Shown here piece by piece: positions 51,623-61,954 of a DNA stretch of 64,000 nt. The notes under the pieces were generated by a model that did no database searches, was not told the DNA's origin, and worked only from the letters and a program-made list of their open reading frames with translations. The DNA is from Mastacembelus armatus (taxonomy: Eukaryota; Chordata; Actinopteri; Synbranchiformes; Mastacembelidae). The stretch lies in NCBI RefSeq assembly GCF_900324485.2, contig NC_046648.1, positions 21,201,739-21,265,738 on the forward strand, given 5' to 3'. Each line of letters opens with the position of its first letter. Position 1 is the first letter of the stretch. The translations under genes and the position numbers were made by a program.

Positions 51623-53407
51623 AATAATATTTTTTTCCGTCCTGCATGGAATTTGTCCTGGAATCTTAAGGAAAACAGACTCACCAGCATTTTCAGAAAA
51701 AGTGGGAAACTTCATACAAAGTTACTGACAAGCAATGATTTAGCAGAGAAAGAGACCAACATAAAGCTACAAGGCGAGTGAATACTAGTCAGCAGCATGA
51801 GTCCAAATCAGTTCTGATGTTGGATGTTTAAGTAGGAAACTGATGCTAACAAGATCAGCATATCAATTTAACAGATGAGGTGATATGTCAGTTTGTTTCT
51901 TCTTCTCCCAGAAAGCCAATCAATCAGTTACAGTAGGTTTGATATGTCCAGAATATCCTCAAAAATCCCTCCAATATTGCAAACATTTGTCAGTGTTGAT
52001 CATTTTGGGCTGATTTTCTGTAAGTGTTTTTCTCTCAAAGTTGCTGATGAAGCAGTATGTGTGTCTCAGCTCGCTGAGCATTGATGTAAGTGGGTCACTT
52101 GCCAGTGGAAATTTGGAAAGCACTTAAGAGAGATTTGGTTTGTTAATAAGCAAAGGGAAAGTTGAAATTCCTTCTGTCTCAGTCTTGTTCCACTGGCAAA
52201 CAGGTATCTAGCAGGGTCTGTGTGCTCTGTAGGTCAGGTTTGGCAACTGGAGGGTTTTTCCTCACATCAAGATACAGTCTGAGCCCCCTGAATTTACAGG
52301 ATGACCAAGTTCCTGCTGTTTTTATGCTGGTACTGGCCAACATCCCATCTCTCCTGGCATGTTAGTATTACCTAAATGTAGTTGTCCAGTGCCATTGCAC
52401 ATTTTACATTTTCTGCAGCTACTGCACTTTTTCAGGGAATTTCAGGGTTTCACAGTCTGGGTTTTCATTTCTTTTTCATCTGGTCACATTTTTCTCATGT
52501 TGTTCTTCTTTGAGCCTGAGGAATGTCATGGTTGTGACAGAGCTACAACATTTAGAAGCAGCTAAACCTACAGGCAGGACTGTGGCATCAGACCACAGGT
52601 TCCCACACTTGTTGGCTCCAAGCAAATCAACTTATAACCAGATGTCAGATTCTGTATTTCTTCTAATTTTTTTCTAGAGACCCAAAACTACTCAGTATAC
52701 CACTAGGAAATAGCAAAGATGATGTATGACCTATTCTCAAGTCAACAGGCATCGACCATGAAGGCTGTTTCCTTTCTGTCGTAAGAATTTTGTGATGAAA
52801 CTTTATAAATATCTCTGTTGCTGTATATTATTTTATTAGGCTTTTACTTTCATCCCATTCTATAAGGACAGAGGTCAGGTTTACTGTTTTGGTTTTTAGA
52901 CAGGATCAAATCTCTGTGCAGGTATGGAGCACTTTTGGTTTGAAATATTTGAAAATATTGAGTTTTTTGAACATGTTTATTTAAAACATTTTGTTTTCAC
53001 GGTCACATTAAGTTTTTACTGGTTTCTTTCCTCAGTAAAAACACATTTGGACATCAGTGTTTGACCCACTTGTTTTTCGTTGCACTTGTTCATGTCTGTT
53101 GGGACACTTGGCCCACCACTGTAATATACTGCAGGGAAATGAGTCTTTATATGCCAAAGATAGAAAAGCCACAACCACATAATTACAGAGCACTATGGGT
53201 GTTTCCAAAGTAGCTAACCATAATATCCTTTTTCTCTTTTCTATCTAAACTGTAAAAGTTCTCGACAGAACAGTGTGGTGTTAGGTCATAGCCCAATGCC
53301 ACCTCACCTGGAATGTGATATAGTATTTATTCCTTCTCTTTCCTTGATATTATCTGGGATCTTTAAACAGACGTTTGACTGCAACAAAATACAGTGACAC
53401 TGGTCTT

Positions 53408-53485
53408 ACTGGGCTGCAGGGGACTTACCAGGCGAGCAAGCCTCCTACAACCAGAAGACCCAGAATCAAATCTCTGTGACAGCTA
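53408..53485 (+). mobile_element. Weak tRNA-like SINE remnant
   Basis: The sequence around GGCGAGCAAGCCTCCTACAA and a degraded B-box (AGAATCAAATCTC near 53461-53473) resemble the head of a tRNA-derived SINE. No clear body or poly(A) tail. Tentative. Confidence 0.35.
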
Positions 53486-53718
53486 GTACTGACTTTTGCT
53501 GAAGTGTTTTTAAATCTTTTAAGTTGGTTTAATACAGCTGGCCATTTTGTGAAGAGGGGGAGCTCAGATGTGCATTTTTTCCTTTGAGAGTTGATGAAGA
53601 AAAAGCTAATGCAAACATCTTCAGTCCTGTAACCAGAGAGTCAGAGGTCTGTGTCTTATAACAACTACACACACTGCAACTGCAAATCATTCACACAAAC
53701 AAATGACTTACAACTAAG

Positions 53719-54964
53719 TTTATTTAAATGATTTATTACATTCATAGATGCACTAACAGAATTTTAAATCTGAGACTATGAGAACCCAAATATGCTGTAT
53801 GGAAATACAAATAATATAAAACAGCAGTGTAACAGATTCTATTCATTAATTTTACAGTAAATTGTGGGCATGCTTTGGTCAGATAATAAAATGTTCAAAT
53901 AAACGTATTACACATATATGATAACATCTAAACGAACAGAAACAAAGAAGAAACACACAGACTGCAGTGGTATTAAGAACAAATACAAATATTTAAAACA
54001 GGCTAAACAGGTGTACTAGATGTGATGAATAGCATTTCAGCATCTCCATCACATGTTTTGTTCTCACAACATAATGTCAGTGTTATGGTACAGACTTCTT
54101 TCCCAAATCCCAAAACCAAAATTGACATTGTCCAAAATCCGATGAAATCCTCAATAAATGTATAAAGTAAATAGAAGTGAAGGTTTTGTTTTGGTCTGTT
54201 GCACGACCACATACTGTGATGTGATATAACACAAGAAGAGCTATCTATGCAAGGCATCTGTATGTAAACAAAGTGCTAAGGTCACTACGCCTTGGCATGT
54301 TTGTGGCAGGGTAGTACAGCAAATGTTGTTTTAGTCCTTGATTCTTGTGCTTTACTGTGCTTTGTTCATGCTCTACAGCAGCAGTTACAAGCTTTGCAGT
54401 TTTGACCAGATGAGAAATCAAAATGGAGGCTTTAAGGTTTCTGTTATGGCCTCTGGAAATGGCTACAGCCATTTACTCTCAAGGCTTGTTATATGTTCGC
54501 TCAACAGGGTGAGGTCACAGCTTATCTCTACCAGCAAAGCATAATCTCTGTATGACAGCTGGAGTCTCTCAATCAACAAATTTTCCAGCATGTTCAACAA
54601 AACAACCTGAATTTTATATGAACAGTAGAAAATAGCATCATATAGCTTCTGAAGAATTTCCAAATCAACTACTTTCATAACAAAGTAGTTTTAAGAAATA
54701 AGCAAAGCACAGCTGCTGGGTTCAGAAAGGTCATTACTGCTTGTTGATGCACCTCATGTTTTCAGAAAACTCAACATTCTTAGAAGAAGAGAATAATTGA
54801 CTTACAAAAGACAGATCAGAGAGATCTAGATTAAGGCACATAGTGTAATATTTCAGTTTATGCCAAGCAGAGAGGCAGCAGTAGATTCTGTGATTATCTT
54901 GCAAAAATGATGTAGCCTGCAAACATAAAATGGGTGACTTTAGAGAGTTTTTTTCTTAGCATCT
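53719..54964 (-). other. Probable 3' UTR of rapunzel-family gene 1
   Basis: Follows the stop codon on the minus strand. Two AATAAA signals lie near 53719 and 53731, giving a UTR of about 1.2 kb. A 71-codon frame at 54463-54678 and others within it have no family resemblance and are treated as chance. Confidence 0.4.
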
Positions 54965-56140
54965 TCAAGAAGCATGAACACACACGTAGAAGTTTTTGTG
55001 CTCTTCCCAGTAGTGGAGATCATCGGTGAAGCTCCAGGCACAGGCCAGATCTTTGCTGGTTTTGACCGTGTGGACCACACAGTTACCAGGCAACTTCTCA
55101 AACAGAAGCTCTGCTACACCCACCACTGTGAGCTTCTTCTGACTCTGGATCAGCTGCTGGATGTGATTCTTATCGATGGGCTCAGGTGAGGAGCTGTAGG
55201 ACACCCAGACATTAAGCTTCTCATCCGATGCAGAGACCTGGAAGCGGTTCTTCCCTGTCGAGCAGTGGTAATCCTTCTTGTTGGTGAAGAAGCCCGTAGG
55301 GGACCTGAATACACGCACGGACCAGCCCACCCAGTCATACTTTTTCTTTAGTTTCTCTATGATCGCATCAGCTAATTGCTGGCTGGTTAAATCTGACTGG
55401 TCTCTCACCAGTCGGCGGCTATCTAGCTCAGCCTGTTTGGGGAAGCTGACAACGCAGTCTTCAATCACAGTGTTTATTTGATCCTGGACAGTCTTCATCT
55501 TTTCGCCCCATTCTTTCAGAAGCATCTCCTCCTCATCATATTCTTTCAGAGCGGCATGGCCCAACAGAGCAATGAGCCCGATGCAGAAGAGCCTCTTCAG
55601 CCTGGCGCAGAAGTCTTCGACTGGTCGGCGACTTTTCTCCTCGTAGTTCAAGGTGATCTCGAGCACAGACTCTCCTGAGAAGTTGTTTCCTGTTACAACA
55701 TTATAGAGGGTGTTAATGTTTTTATCACCACCTGTCTTGGCAAAATGTTCCAGGAAAAGCTTCTTCTTGACCTCCCTGAACTTCGGTTTTGCGCTGAGGA
55801 TGTCCATGTACTTCCTGAACTGATTAGTGATGTTTTCCTCCACTGAGAAATATGCAATGTCCACTCCGCTTTTCTTGATCTCATCATTGATCTTCTGAAG
55901 CTCCTCAGAGACCACCTCCAGACGCTCCCGCACCTTCTGAAACTGCTCCTTCATGAACGTGGCTTCTTTGCTCTCTACATTGTCCAGGGCCAGTTTAACA
56001 ATCGGTGCAGCGATGGCGAAAACGGGGAAGATGTCACCAGCGATACTGGCCACTACTTCAGCTCCCTGTTCAAACACTTCCATCACAGTCTCCACCATGT
56101 CCTTCTTCTCTGCTACAATCTTCTCTAGCTTGTTTGCCAT
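54965..56140 (-). CDS. Rapunzel-family protein 1, single coding exon, 391 aa
   Basis: Rapunzel (rpz) proteins are a fish family named from a zebrafish dominant mutant with overgrown fins and skeletal defects. Their molecular role is not known to me. The whole protein lies in one exon, 391 aa. Layout: residues 1-28 acidic/basic helix; 29-52 hydrophobic (VVASIAGDIFPVFAIAAPIV); 56-115 charged, probable coiled coil (QFQKVRERLEVVSEELQKIN); 175-200 conserved VEDFCARLKRLF followed by hydrophobic IGLIALLGHAALKEY; 205-265 helical; 266-391 C-terminal domain starting KKYDWVGWSVRVF and ending FYVCVHAS. No signal peptide. The start is supported by copy 2, which aligns from about the same point. A splice acceptor lies at about 56160-56166, and the upstream donors at 56319 and 59428 suggest non-coding exons. 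Family membership is confident; which numbered rpz paralogue is not. Confidence 0.9.
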   Translation of the reverse strand: MANKLEKIVAEKKDMVETVMEVFEQGAEVVASIAGDIFPVFAIAAPIVKLALDNVESKEATFMKEQFQKVRERLEVVSEELQKINDEIKKSGVDIAYFSVEENITNQFRKYMDILSAKPKFREVKKKLFLEHFAKTGGDKNINTLYNVVTGNNFSGESVLEITLNYEEKSRRPVEDFCARLKRLFCIGLIALLGHAALKEYDEEEMLLKEWGEKMKTVQDQINTVIEDCVVSFPKQAELDSRRLVRDQSDLTSQQLADAIIEKLKKKYDWVGWSVRVFRSPTGFFTNKKDYHCSTGKNRFQVSASDEKLNVWVSYSSSPEPIDKNHIQQLIQSQKKLTVVGVAELLFEKLPGNCVVHTVKTSKDLACAWSFTDDLHYWEEHKNFYVCVHAS

Positions 56141-56530
56141 CTTTGCCAGTGTAGCTCAGGCTGATTCTAAAAACAGAAAAATATGGACATAGAGAGAGTC
56201 AAAATTGGTCCTGCTGTAATATTCAAGCTAATAAACCTCAATAAAAAATGAGGGAGCAGGATTCAGCCATTTTACTGTAGTGACAGAAACAAACACTGGC
56301 CTTTAGATATTTACTTACAGTTCAGTTTCAGTGTTGCTGGACTGTGGCCTGGTGCCTTGCTCTGCTTACAACGCAGCAAAAACTGATAAGGAAAGAGAGA
56401 AAGAGCCAAGTGAGTGTGAGCCCTGGCTGCTGGTCACACCCAGTGAGCAATGAATCAACAATGCAAGGAGATTCAGCAGTGACAGAAGACCAGTATGGGC
56501 TGAACTGTTTGTATGTTATTTGTATGATAT

Positions 56531-56575
56531 GAACATGACGCTACAGCCAGCAGCCGGTTAGCTTATGTTAGCTTT
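56531..56575 (-). repeat. Fragment of the rapunzel-region interspersed repeat
   Basis: GCTACAGCCAGCAGCCGG followed by TTAGCTTATGTTAGC matches a common percomorph repeat (minus strand relative to the 57830 copy). Only the central part remains. Confidence 0.5.
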
Positions 56576-57829
56576 AAAAAAAGAAGTGAAAAATGTCAAG
56601 TGTTTTGTGCCACTTCTTGGCCTGGCAGGGCCTTCACTTTTTGTGCTGATTGATCATCCAAGATAAAAAAAATCAAGCTACAGATTCATGCAGATCAACA
56701 AGCTACATATACACTTTGGATCGATTGAACGGTTCAGGAAACACTACAGAGTGGACTTTGAGTTGTTTTGTCACACAGTCTGTTGTTATTCTTTGTGTAA
56801 ATAACCTGTATTTTCTTTCACTTGCAAGGTAAATCATTGTTTTCAATGGTCCTGAGAGCAATACAAAAGATTAGAAAGCAAATATTCGGTAATGCTAGGT
56901 TGTTACTGATATAAAGGAAATTACTCCCATCTGTTTCACCTTAAAAATAAGAAGTCCACTGGATCTGGAAAATCTTAATCTGATACAAATAATTCCTCCC
57001 AAAAGCCAGGAAACAGCTGACTGTAAAAGCAGACTGATTTCATGGGCATGTTCAGACATGTCCTTTTGCAAAACTGGAAACTGCAATTTGGGTGGAAATC
57101 ACATTTTGGCAGAAAATGAAGGCACAGACATTGACAAGCTTCAAAAACTCACTCTCACATTCATTGTCTATGTAGCAGCCCCTTGCTAATGAATTTGTTG
57201 TCACTGTTTAAATTCAGATTTCTGTCCTTCGTGTCTAGTTTTGAAACTGCAGCTAAAGGAGAAGCAGCACTGCAGTCTCTGTCAGGCAGCCCAGTCAACA
57301 TTAGAGCAGCAAGCGTGGGAAGTGATTAAGAAGAAGATGTTAAACTTGCTGGGCAAGGGTGCACTTTCCAGTGAAACTAAGCAAGTTACCACAGCAACCA
57401 GACAATGGAAAATAATCAGTCAGCTCAGCTCGTTTGTCTCTTTGCTGAGGTCTTCTCTGTCCTAAGGGCTTTTCTAACTAAACTGTTAAGGCTGCAATTA
57501 GAAGATAGCACCCACTTCTCAGTTTAATGCATCACACACCTCACACCACATCTGCAGACATCCACAGAGAAGACTGATGAGTGGTGATTAAATGTCAATG
57601 TGCATATACAAATCTGAACTAAGTTGTCTTGTTTTATCTGGTTTGTTTAATCTGCACAAAAGCAATACACTGTACAAACAACATATTGTGGTTTCATGGG
57701 AGTTATATGCCAGACTTTCTTGGCTGGGAAGTGACTTCAGAAGTGAGTATCAACACACATCCTCAGCTTGTCATTTTTCTTTTTCAGTTCTGTAGGATTT
57801 TTAAAAAGATATAACATGATAATTAGTGA

Positions 57830-58027
57830 GTTTTTCTTGCTGGTGGGTGGATGTTTATATTTTTGGACAAAGCCAGGCTAACAGTTTCCCCCCGTTTCCA
57901 GTCTTTATGCTAAGCTACTAAGCTATGCCAGCCATCTGCTGGGTGTAGGCTCAGTTTCACTGCACAGATGGACTCCTGGCAAAAATTAAAACAGGGTATT
58001 TCCCAAAATGTCTGACTTTTCCTTTAA
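57830..58027 (+). repeat. Common percomorph interspersed repeat (MITE/SINE-like), longest copy
   Basis: Recognisable words in order: GCCAGGCTAACAGTTTCC, TTTCCAGTCTTTATGCTAAG, a GTGTAGGCTCA...CTGCACAGATGG segment and TATTTCCCAAAATGTC ending in CCTTTAA. No coding capacity. I know it as a high-copy sequence of spiny-rayed fish, but the family name is uncertain. Confidence 0.6.
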
Positions 58028-58029
58028 AT

Positions 58030-60000
58030 GAGCATACTCTCAGTGTCAGACAAAAAGCTAAAACTGCAAAAAAGAGAAAATAAATTACAGGAGTTTCCTT
58101 CAGGATGTTAGAGCATTTACTGTTACTGTATCTTATTGGATTTGCTACAACTGTGATTCCTGTTTTCCACGGATGTTCTCTCTCTATCTGTCTTTCCCAG
58201 GGTCCCATGGGTTGTGTAACTGCACTCTGAGTGCACGTGAAGCACCTTCATGCAGTCAATTCAAACATAAAAGTGTTTAAAGAAATCACGTTTTCAGAGC
58301 CAAAAAGCTGCTGTAGCTCACATAATGTGTGAATGTCTGGCTGCAGACAAGCCAGTGGGTCACAATTTCATTTATATTTCCACCGACATTCAGTCATAGA
58401 CACATATTTTGATGTACTTTCCATTTTATGCCACATTTTTCTTCTACTTCACCACATTTTTATAATAGACTACATTTACTGGATAAGCATAGTTAGTAAT
58501 GACAATTCAGATCTCAGTCTTATAATAGACAGTCCACTGTTAAAGGTGAAAATGATCCTCGGCCGTGCATTAGACCACACAGAGTCACATAGAAGAGATT
58601 GCTGCAGGAAACTTTACATTCATTGTGCTAATAAGACTTTTAAAATGCTGAATCATGACTTTACTTGGCAGGAGAAAATGATCTGAACACTTCTCTCACC
58701 ACTGGTAATACACCCGTTCATCAAATGCACTTGACATTTAAGGCAATATCATTTACCAACATTTGTGGTTACCTCAAAACAAAACGAAGAGGTAAGACAC
58801 CACTGAAAGGCTTTAAAAGAGTTGATCATGTTGTTTTTTCATCGATGTTCGTGTCTCACCTCCTCTGAACAGAAAGACAACAGCTGACCACTCAGGCTGG
58901 CCACTGAGAGAACAACTAAACGCTCCGTTAATGCGCCCTCTTAATGGAAAAGGTATTGATCAGTGCGTGTACAAGGGCCCTAATTGTATCATTTTACAGC
59001 CTTAGACCAGAGAGCCAAACAAACATCGCAGTTTAACACGTCAGATTAGTTTGTTACAGCGCAACACAAGCGGATTACGCCTTTAAAAAGTTTGACACTT
59101 CCTGGAAAAAGTGTAGCAGGGGCACCAGATCTGGCAACCAACGCCCTAAACAACAGAAGGTTACGTTTTAACTACATGAAATTCCGCAGATTCATATAAT
59201 CAGCCCCTTCACTTTATAAAATAAAGCCGCGTTCACAGAACATTAAAGTGGACTTAAGATTTTAACAGCGTCAGAGAGGAAACAGGCTCGATTATATAAC
59301 CAGAATTTGGGATGAAGTCGATGAAGTTTAATCTCTTATTTCCAATGAAAGTGTCTTATCACTATCACATAGTTAAAGTGACTGTGTCCAAACGCTACTG
59401 AACCGTTTAGATGAGAAATGGACTCACCTTAAAGAGTTTGCTGAATAAAAACACCAACTTCTACGCTGTTTTCTTCCTATTCGTCATGTGGCTCTCATGT
59501 TACAGAGAAAAGACCCACCCAGTCACAGATGGAAAAAAAACCAGTTGAGTATAATAGGTTGTTGCAGAGGCATTATTATTATTATAGACTAACCTCCTCC
59601 CATTTGATAAACAGTGTCATGTTATTACAGCATTGTGCCGGATTATAGTAGAACATTATGCTTTTCAACAATTGTACAAATCTAATAAAAGTAATGATGA
59701 CCAGAGATGAAAGAATATTCATACTTTGTTTGTTTATTATAAATGAAAGTAAAATATACATTTGTATCACGGTGAAGATACTGGACTAAAGATTATAGAT
59801 GTTTTCCCACAGCACCAGATTGCACCAAAAGCAGCATGAATATTAGATTTGATTTTTCTTCATACCTATTTATACCTCGGGGTGGGCGACATGATAAAAT
59901 ACTCCCGAGAACAGGTTGAATATTTCAGAGGAAATTAACTGACAAAAGTTGACATGACAATGTCAGCTGACTTATTCTAAAGCTTTTGACCAGGTCATAC
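58030..60000. other. Spacer between rapunzel genes with a possible 5' exon of gene 1
   Basis: No coding exon seen. A donor AAG|GTGAGT (exon end at 59428, minus strand) preceded by GC-balanced sequence to about 59500 could be the first non-coding exon of rapunzel gene 1. This is inference from the splice signal alone. Confidence 0.3.
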
Positions 60001-60019
60001 TGTCTTCATCCTCCTTGTT

Positions 60020-60130
60020 TACAGCTAGATGAGAAGATGATTCTTCTCTTGTGTGTTGGTTAAATACTAGACTACAGCAGACAGTTAGCTTAGCTTAGCT
60101 TAGTATGGACATTAGCTTAACCTACCACCA
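60020..60130 (-). repeat. Second diverged copy of the same interspersed repeat, inverted
   Basis: TAGATGAGAAGATGATTC, then ACTACAGCAGACAGTTAGC with TTAGC repeated four times (AGCTTAGCTTAGCTTAG). The orientation is opposite to the 57830 copy. Lies between the two rapunzel genes. Confidence 0.5.
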
Positions 60131-60659
60131 CTATTAAAACTCAGAAATTAACATGTTTTAGGTTGTTTCGGCTGGTTGTTCATATTTACTGTGCAGTGGC
60201 ACAAACTGACTTTCTTAAACTGCTGAACTATTCCCTTCATGCTGAGCCAAATGGTTGAGTTTTGACTTTGGAAAGAAAAATAATATTTTTCAGTTACTTG
60301 CTTTTCTAAAGTTTTTCTTAATCCCAAATCTTATATGAATGCTATATTACATAAAAATCTAATAGTTAGATACTAATGGAATTAAGGAGGAAGAGTATTT
60401 TGTTATGAACATGTATATTCATGTCGCCCACCCCTGGTAATGTCCAGTGGGTGCAGAATTATTATGGATCCTAGCAGTAAATCGAAGCTGACATGGAGAC
60501 ATATGGCTCTGAACTTTCAACTTGAAGCTGCTGTTAACAGTGGAAAGATATACTGTGTATATATATATGCGTCAATACATTTCACAAACACAATTAGTTT
60601 TCTATAGGTTTCTGTATATGTGGAGACTTCTCTAGGTATCTGGATAAAACATTCATGAA

Positions 60660-60665
60660 TTTATT
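60660..60665 (-). terminator. Poly(A) signal of rapunzel-family gene 2
   Basis: Minus-strand AATAAA about 52 bases after the stop codon, giving a very short 3' UTR compared with gene 1. Confidence 0.5.
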
Positions 60666-60716
60666 TGTAGCTCGATTCTTCCTGTATGAAGCTATGGGTC
60701 ATGTTTCTCTGTGAGC

Positions 60717-61898
60717 CTACTCAGAGTGGATACACAGATAGGCGCCTTTGTGTTTCCCAAAGTAGTAACATTCCTCACGGAAGTTGTTGATCTCTGCCAC
60801 GTCCTTGTAATGGCTGACAGCATGCACCAGGCAGTTGGGGAAGGTCTTGTTCAAATTCAGAGCCACTACCATCATGTTCCCCTTCAGCTTCTGCCCCTCG
60901 ATCTGCTCCTGGATCTGGCTCTTAGAAATGGGCTTGGGGTTGACACAGAAAGAGAACACTACTTTGATCTTGTTCTTGGTCAAAATGTCAAACCAGTTGG
61001 CTCCTCCACTTCCATGGTACTTCTTTCCAGCCAGCCAGTTGAAAAAGAAAATGCGCTCCCTGTCATTGAAGGCCCTGATGGACCAGTACACCCAGTCGTA
61101 CTTCTTAACAAGGGAATCCAGAAGTGATTTGGTGAATTCGTGATTGGCAGGGCCGGATTTCTCCTGAAGCAGGTGCTCCATGTCCAGCTTGGCTTGTTCT
61201 GCAAAGTTCTCTGTACAGTCATCCACAGCTGCTTTCATTTGTTTCTCCACAACTTCCATCCGTCCTTGCCACTTCTTCACCATTTCCTCACCAACTGCTC
61301 CTTCCTTCAGGGCAGCATGGCCCATGACAGCAATAATGCCCACCACAAAAAGCTTTTTCAGGCGGGCACAGAAATCCTCAACTGCCCGTCTGCTTCTCTG
61401 CTCTGTGCTGACTACAGTTTCCAGCAGAGGATCTCCTGACATGTTCTCTCCAGTGACAGCATTGTAGAGAGCATCCAAATTCATGTCGCTATCTGTGTTT
61501 TCATAGTGACTGATGAATTTCTCCATCTTCTTCTCTTTGAACTTTGGCTTAGCGTTGACAAAGTCCTGGAACTTTTCATACTGGCTGAGCATCTGTGCCT
61601 CTCGATCAAAATTCTGCTTGTTCATTGACGTCTTCTGCAGCTCCAGGGCAAGTTTATCAATTTCATCTTGGATTCCCTCAAGTTTCTGGTTGACCAGTTC
61701 AAATTGTTGAGTCAGGTAGCGAGCCTCTTTGCTCTCTGGGTTATTGAGTAGCTCGGCAGAAGCCTTAAACACAGCCTCCAGCACAGGGTGAAGATGGCCC
61801 ACGGTGGAAGCAAGCACCTCGGATGCTTGCCCCATGATCTCCACACCTTTTTCAATCTTGTCCCTGTTCTGCACAAGCCAATCCGCCACACTGTTCAT
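60717..61898 (-). CDS. Rapunzel-family protein 2, single coding exon, 393 aa
   Basis: A tandem paralogue of the gene at 54965-56140, on the same strand and of almost the same length (393 aa). It has the same layout: N-terminal helix (MNSVADWLVQNRDKIEKGVE); weakly hydrophobic 25-47 (ASEVLASTVGHLHPVLEAVF); charged helices 50-115 (FELVNQKLEGIQDEIDKL); conserved VEDFCARLKKLF and VVGIIAVMGHAALKEG at about 175-202; a helical linker; and a C-terminal domain starting KKYDWVYWSIRAF and ending AYLCIHSE. Shared blocks include NAKPKFKEKK/SAKPKFREVK, LYNAVTGENMSG/LYNVVTGNNFSG and RRAVEDFCARLK/RRPVEDFCARLK. The N-terminal hydrophobic segment is less hydrophobic than in gene 1. A splice acceptor (exon start 61954) opens the coding exon. 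The first exon is probably 63487 to about 63545, below a TATA box. Which numbered rpz member it is cannot be told. Confidence 0.9.
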   Translation of the reverse strand: MNSVADWLVQNRDKIEKGVEIMGQASEVLASTVGHLHPVLEAVFKASAELLNNPESKEARYLTQQFELVNQKLEGIQDEIDKLALELQKTSMNKQNFDREAQMLSQYEKFQDFVNAKPKFKEKKMEKFISHYENTDSDMNLDALYNAVTGENMSGDPLLETVVSTEQRSRRAVEDFCARLKKLFVVGIIAVMGHAALKEGAVGEEMVKKWQGRMEVVEKQMKAAVDDCTENFAEQAKLDMEHLLQEKSGPANHEFTKSLLDSLVKKYDWVYWSIRAFNDRERIFFFNWLAGKKYHGSGGANWFDILTKNKIKVVFSFCVNPKPISKSQIQEQIEGQKLKGNMMVVALNLNKTFPNCLVHAVSHYKDVAEINNFREECYYFGKHKGAYLCIHSE

Positions 61899-61954
61899 CT
61901 TTGTATTATGTATTCCTCACTAGCTAATAAAATTTGTTGAGACTTTGCTGGTGC

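Larger units (their letters stand above)
47930..53715. other. Gene-free 5.8 kb between the MS4A cluster and the rapunzel genes
   Basis: No exon with family resemblance was found on either strand. The longest frame (49159-49446, minus) has no recognisable domain and no supporting splice context. The stretch contains a tRNA-derived SINE (48745-48885), a weaker SINE-like remnant (53408-53485) and an AT microsatellite (51602-51622). Confidence 0.5.

Noticed and set aside
55278-55678. Plus-strand frames over rapunzel gene 1
   Set aside because: Antisense shadows of the conserved single exon.
60711-61127. 138-codon plus-strand frame over the end of rapunzel gene 2
   Set aside because: Antisense shadow of a real, family-conserved coding exon; its sequence has no independent resemblance.
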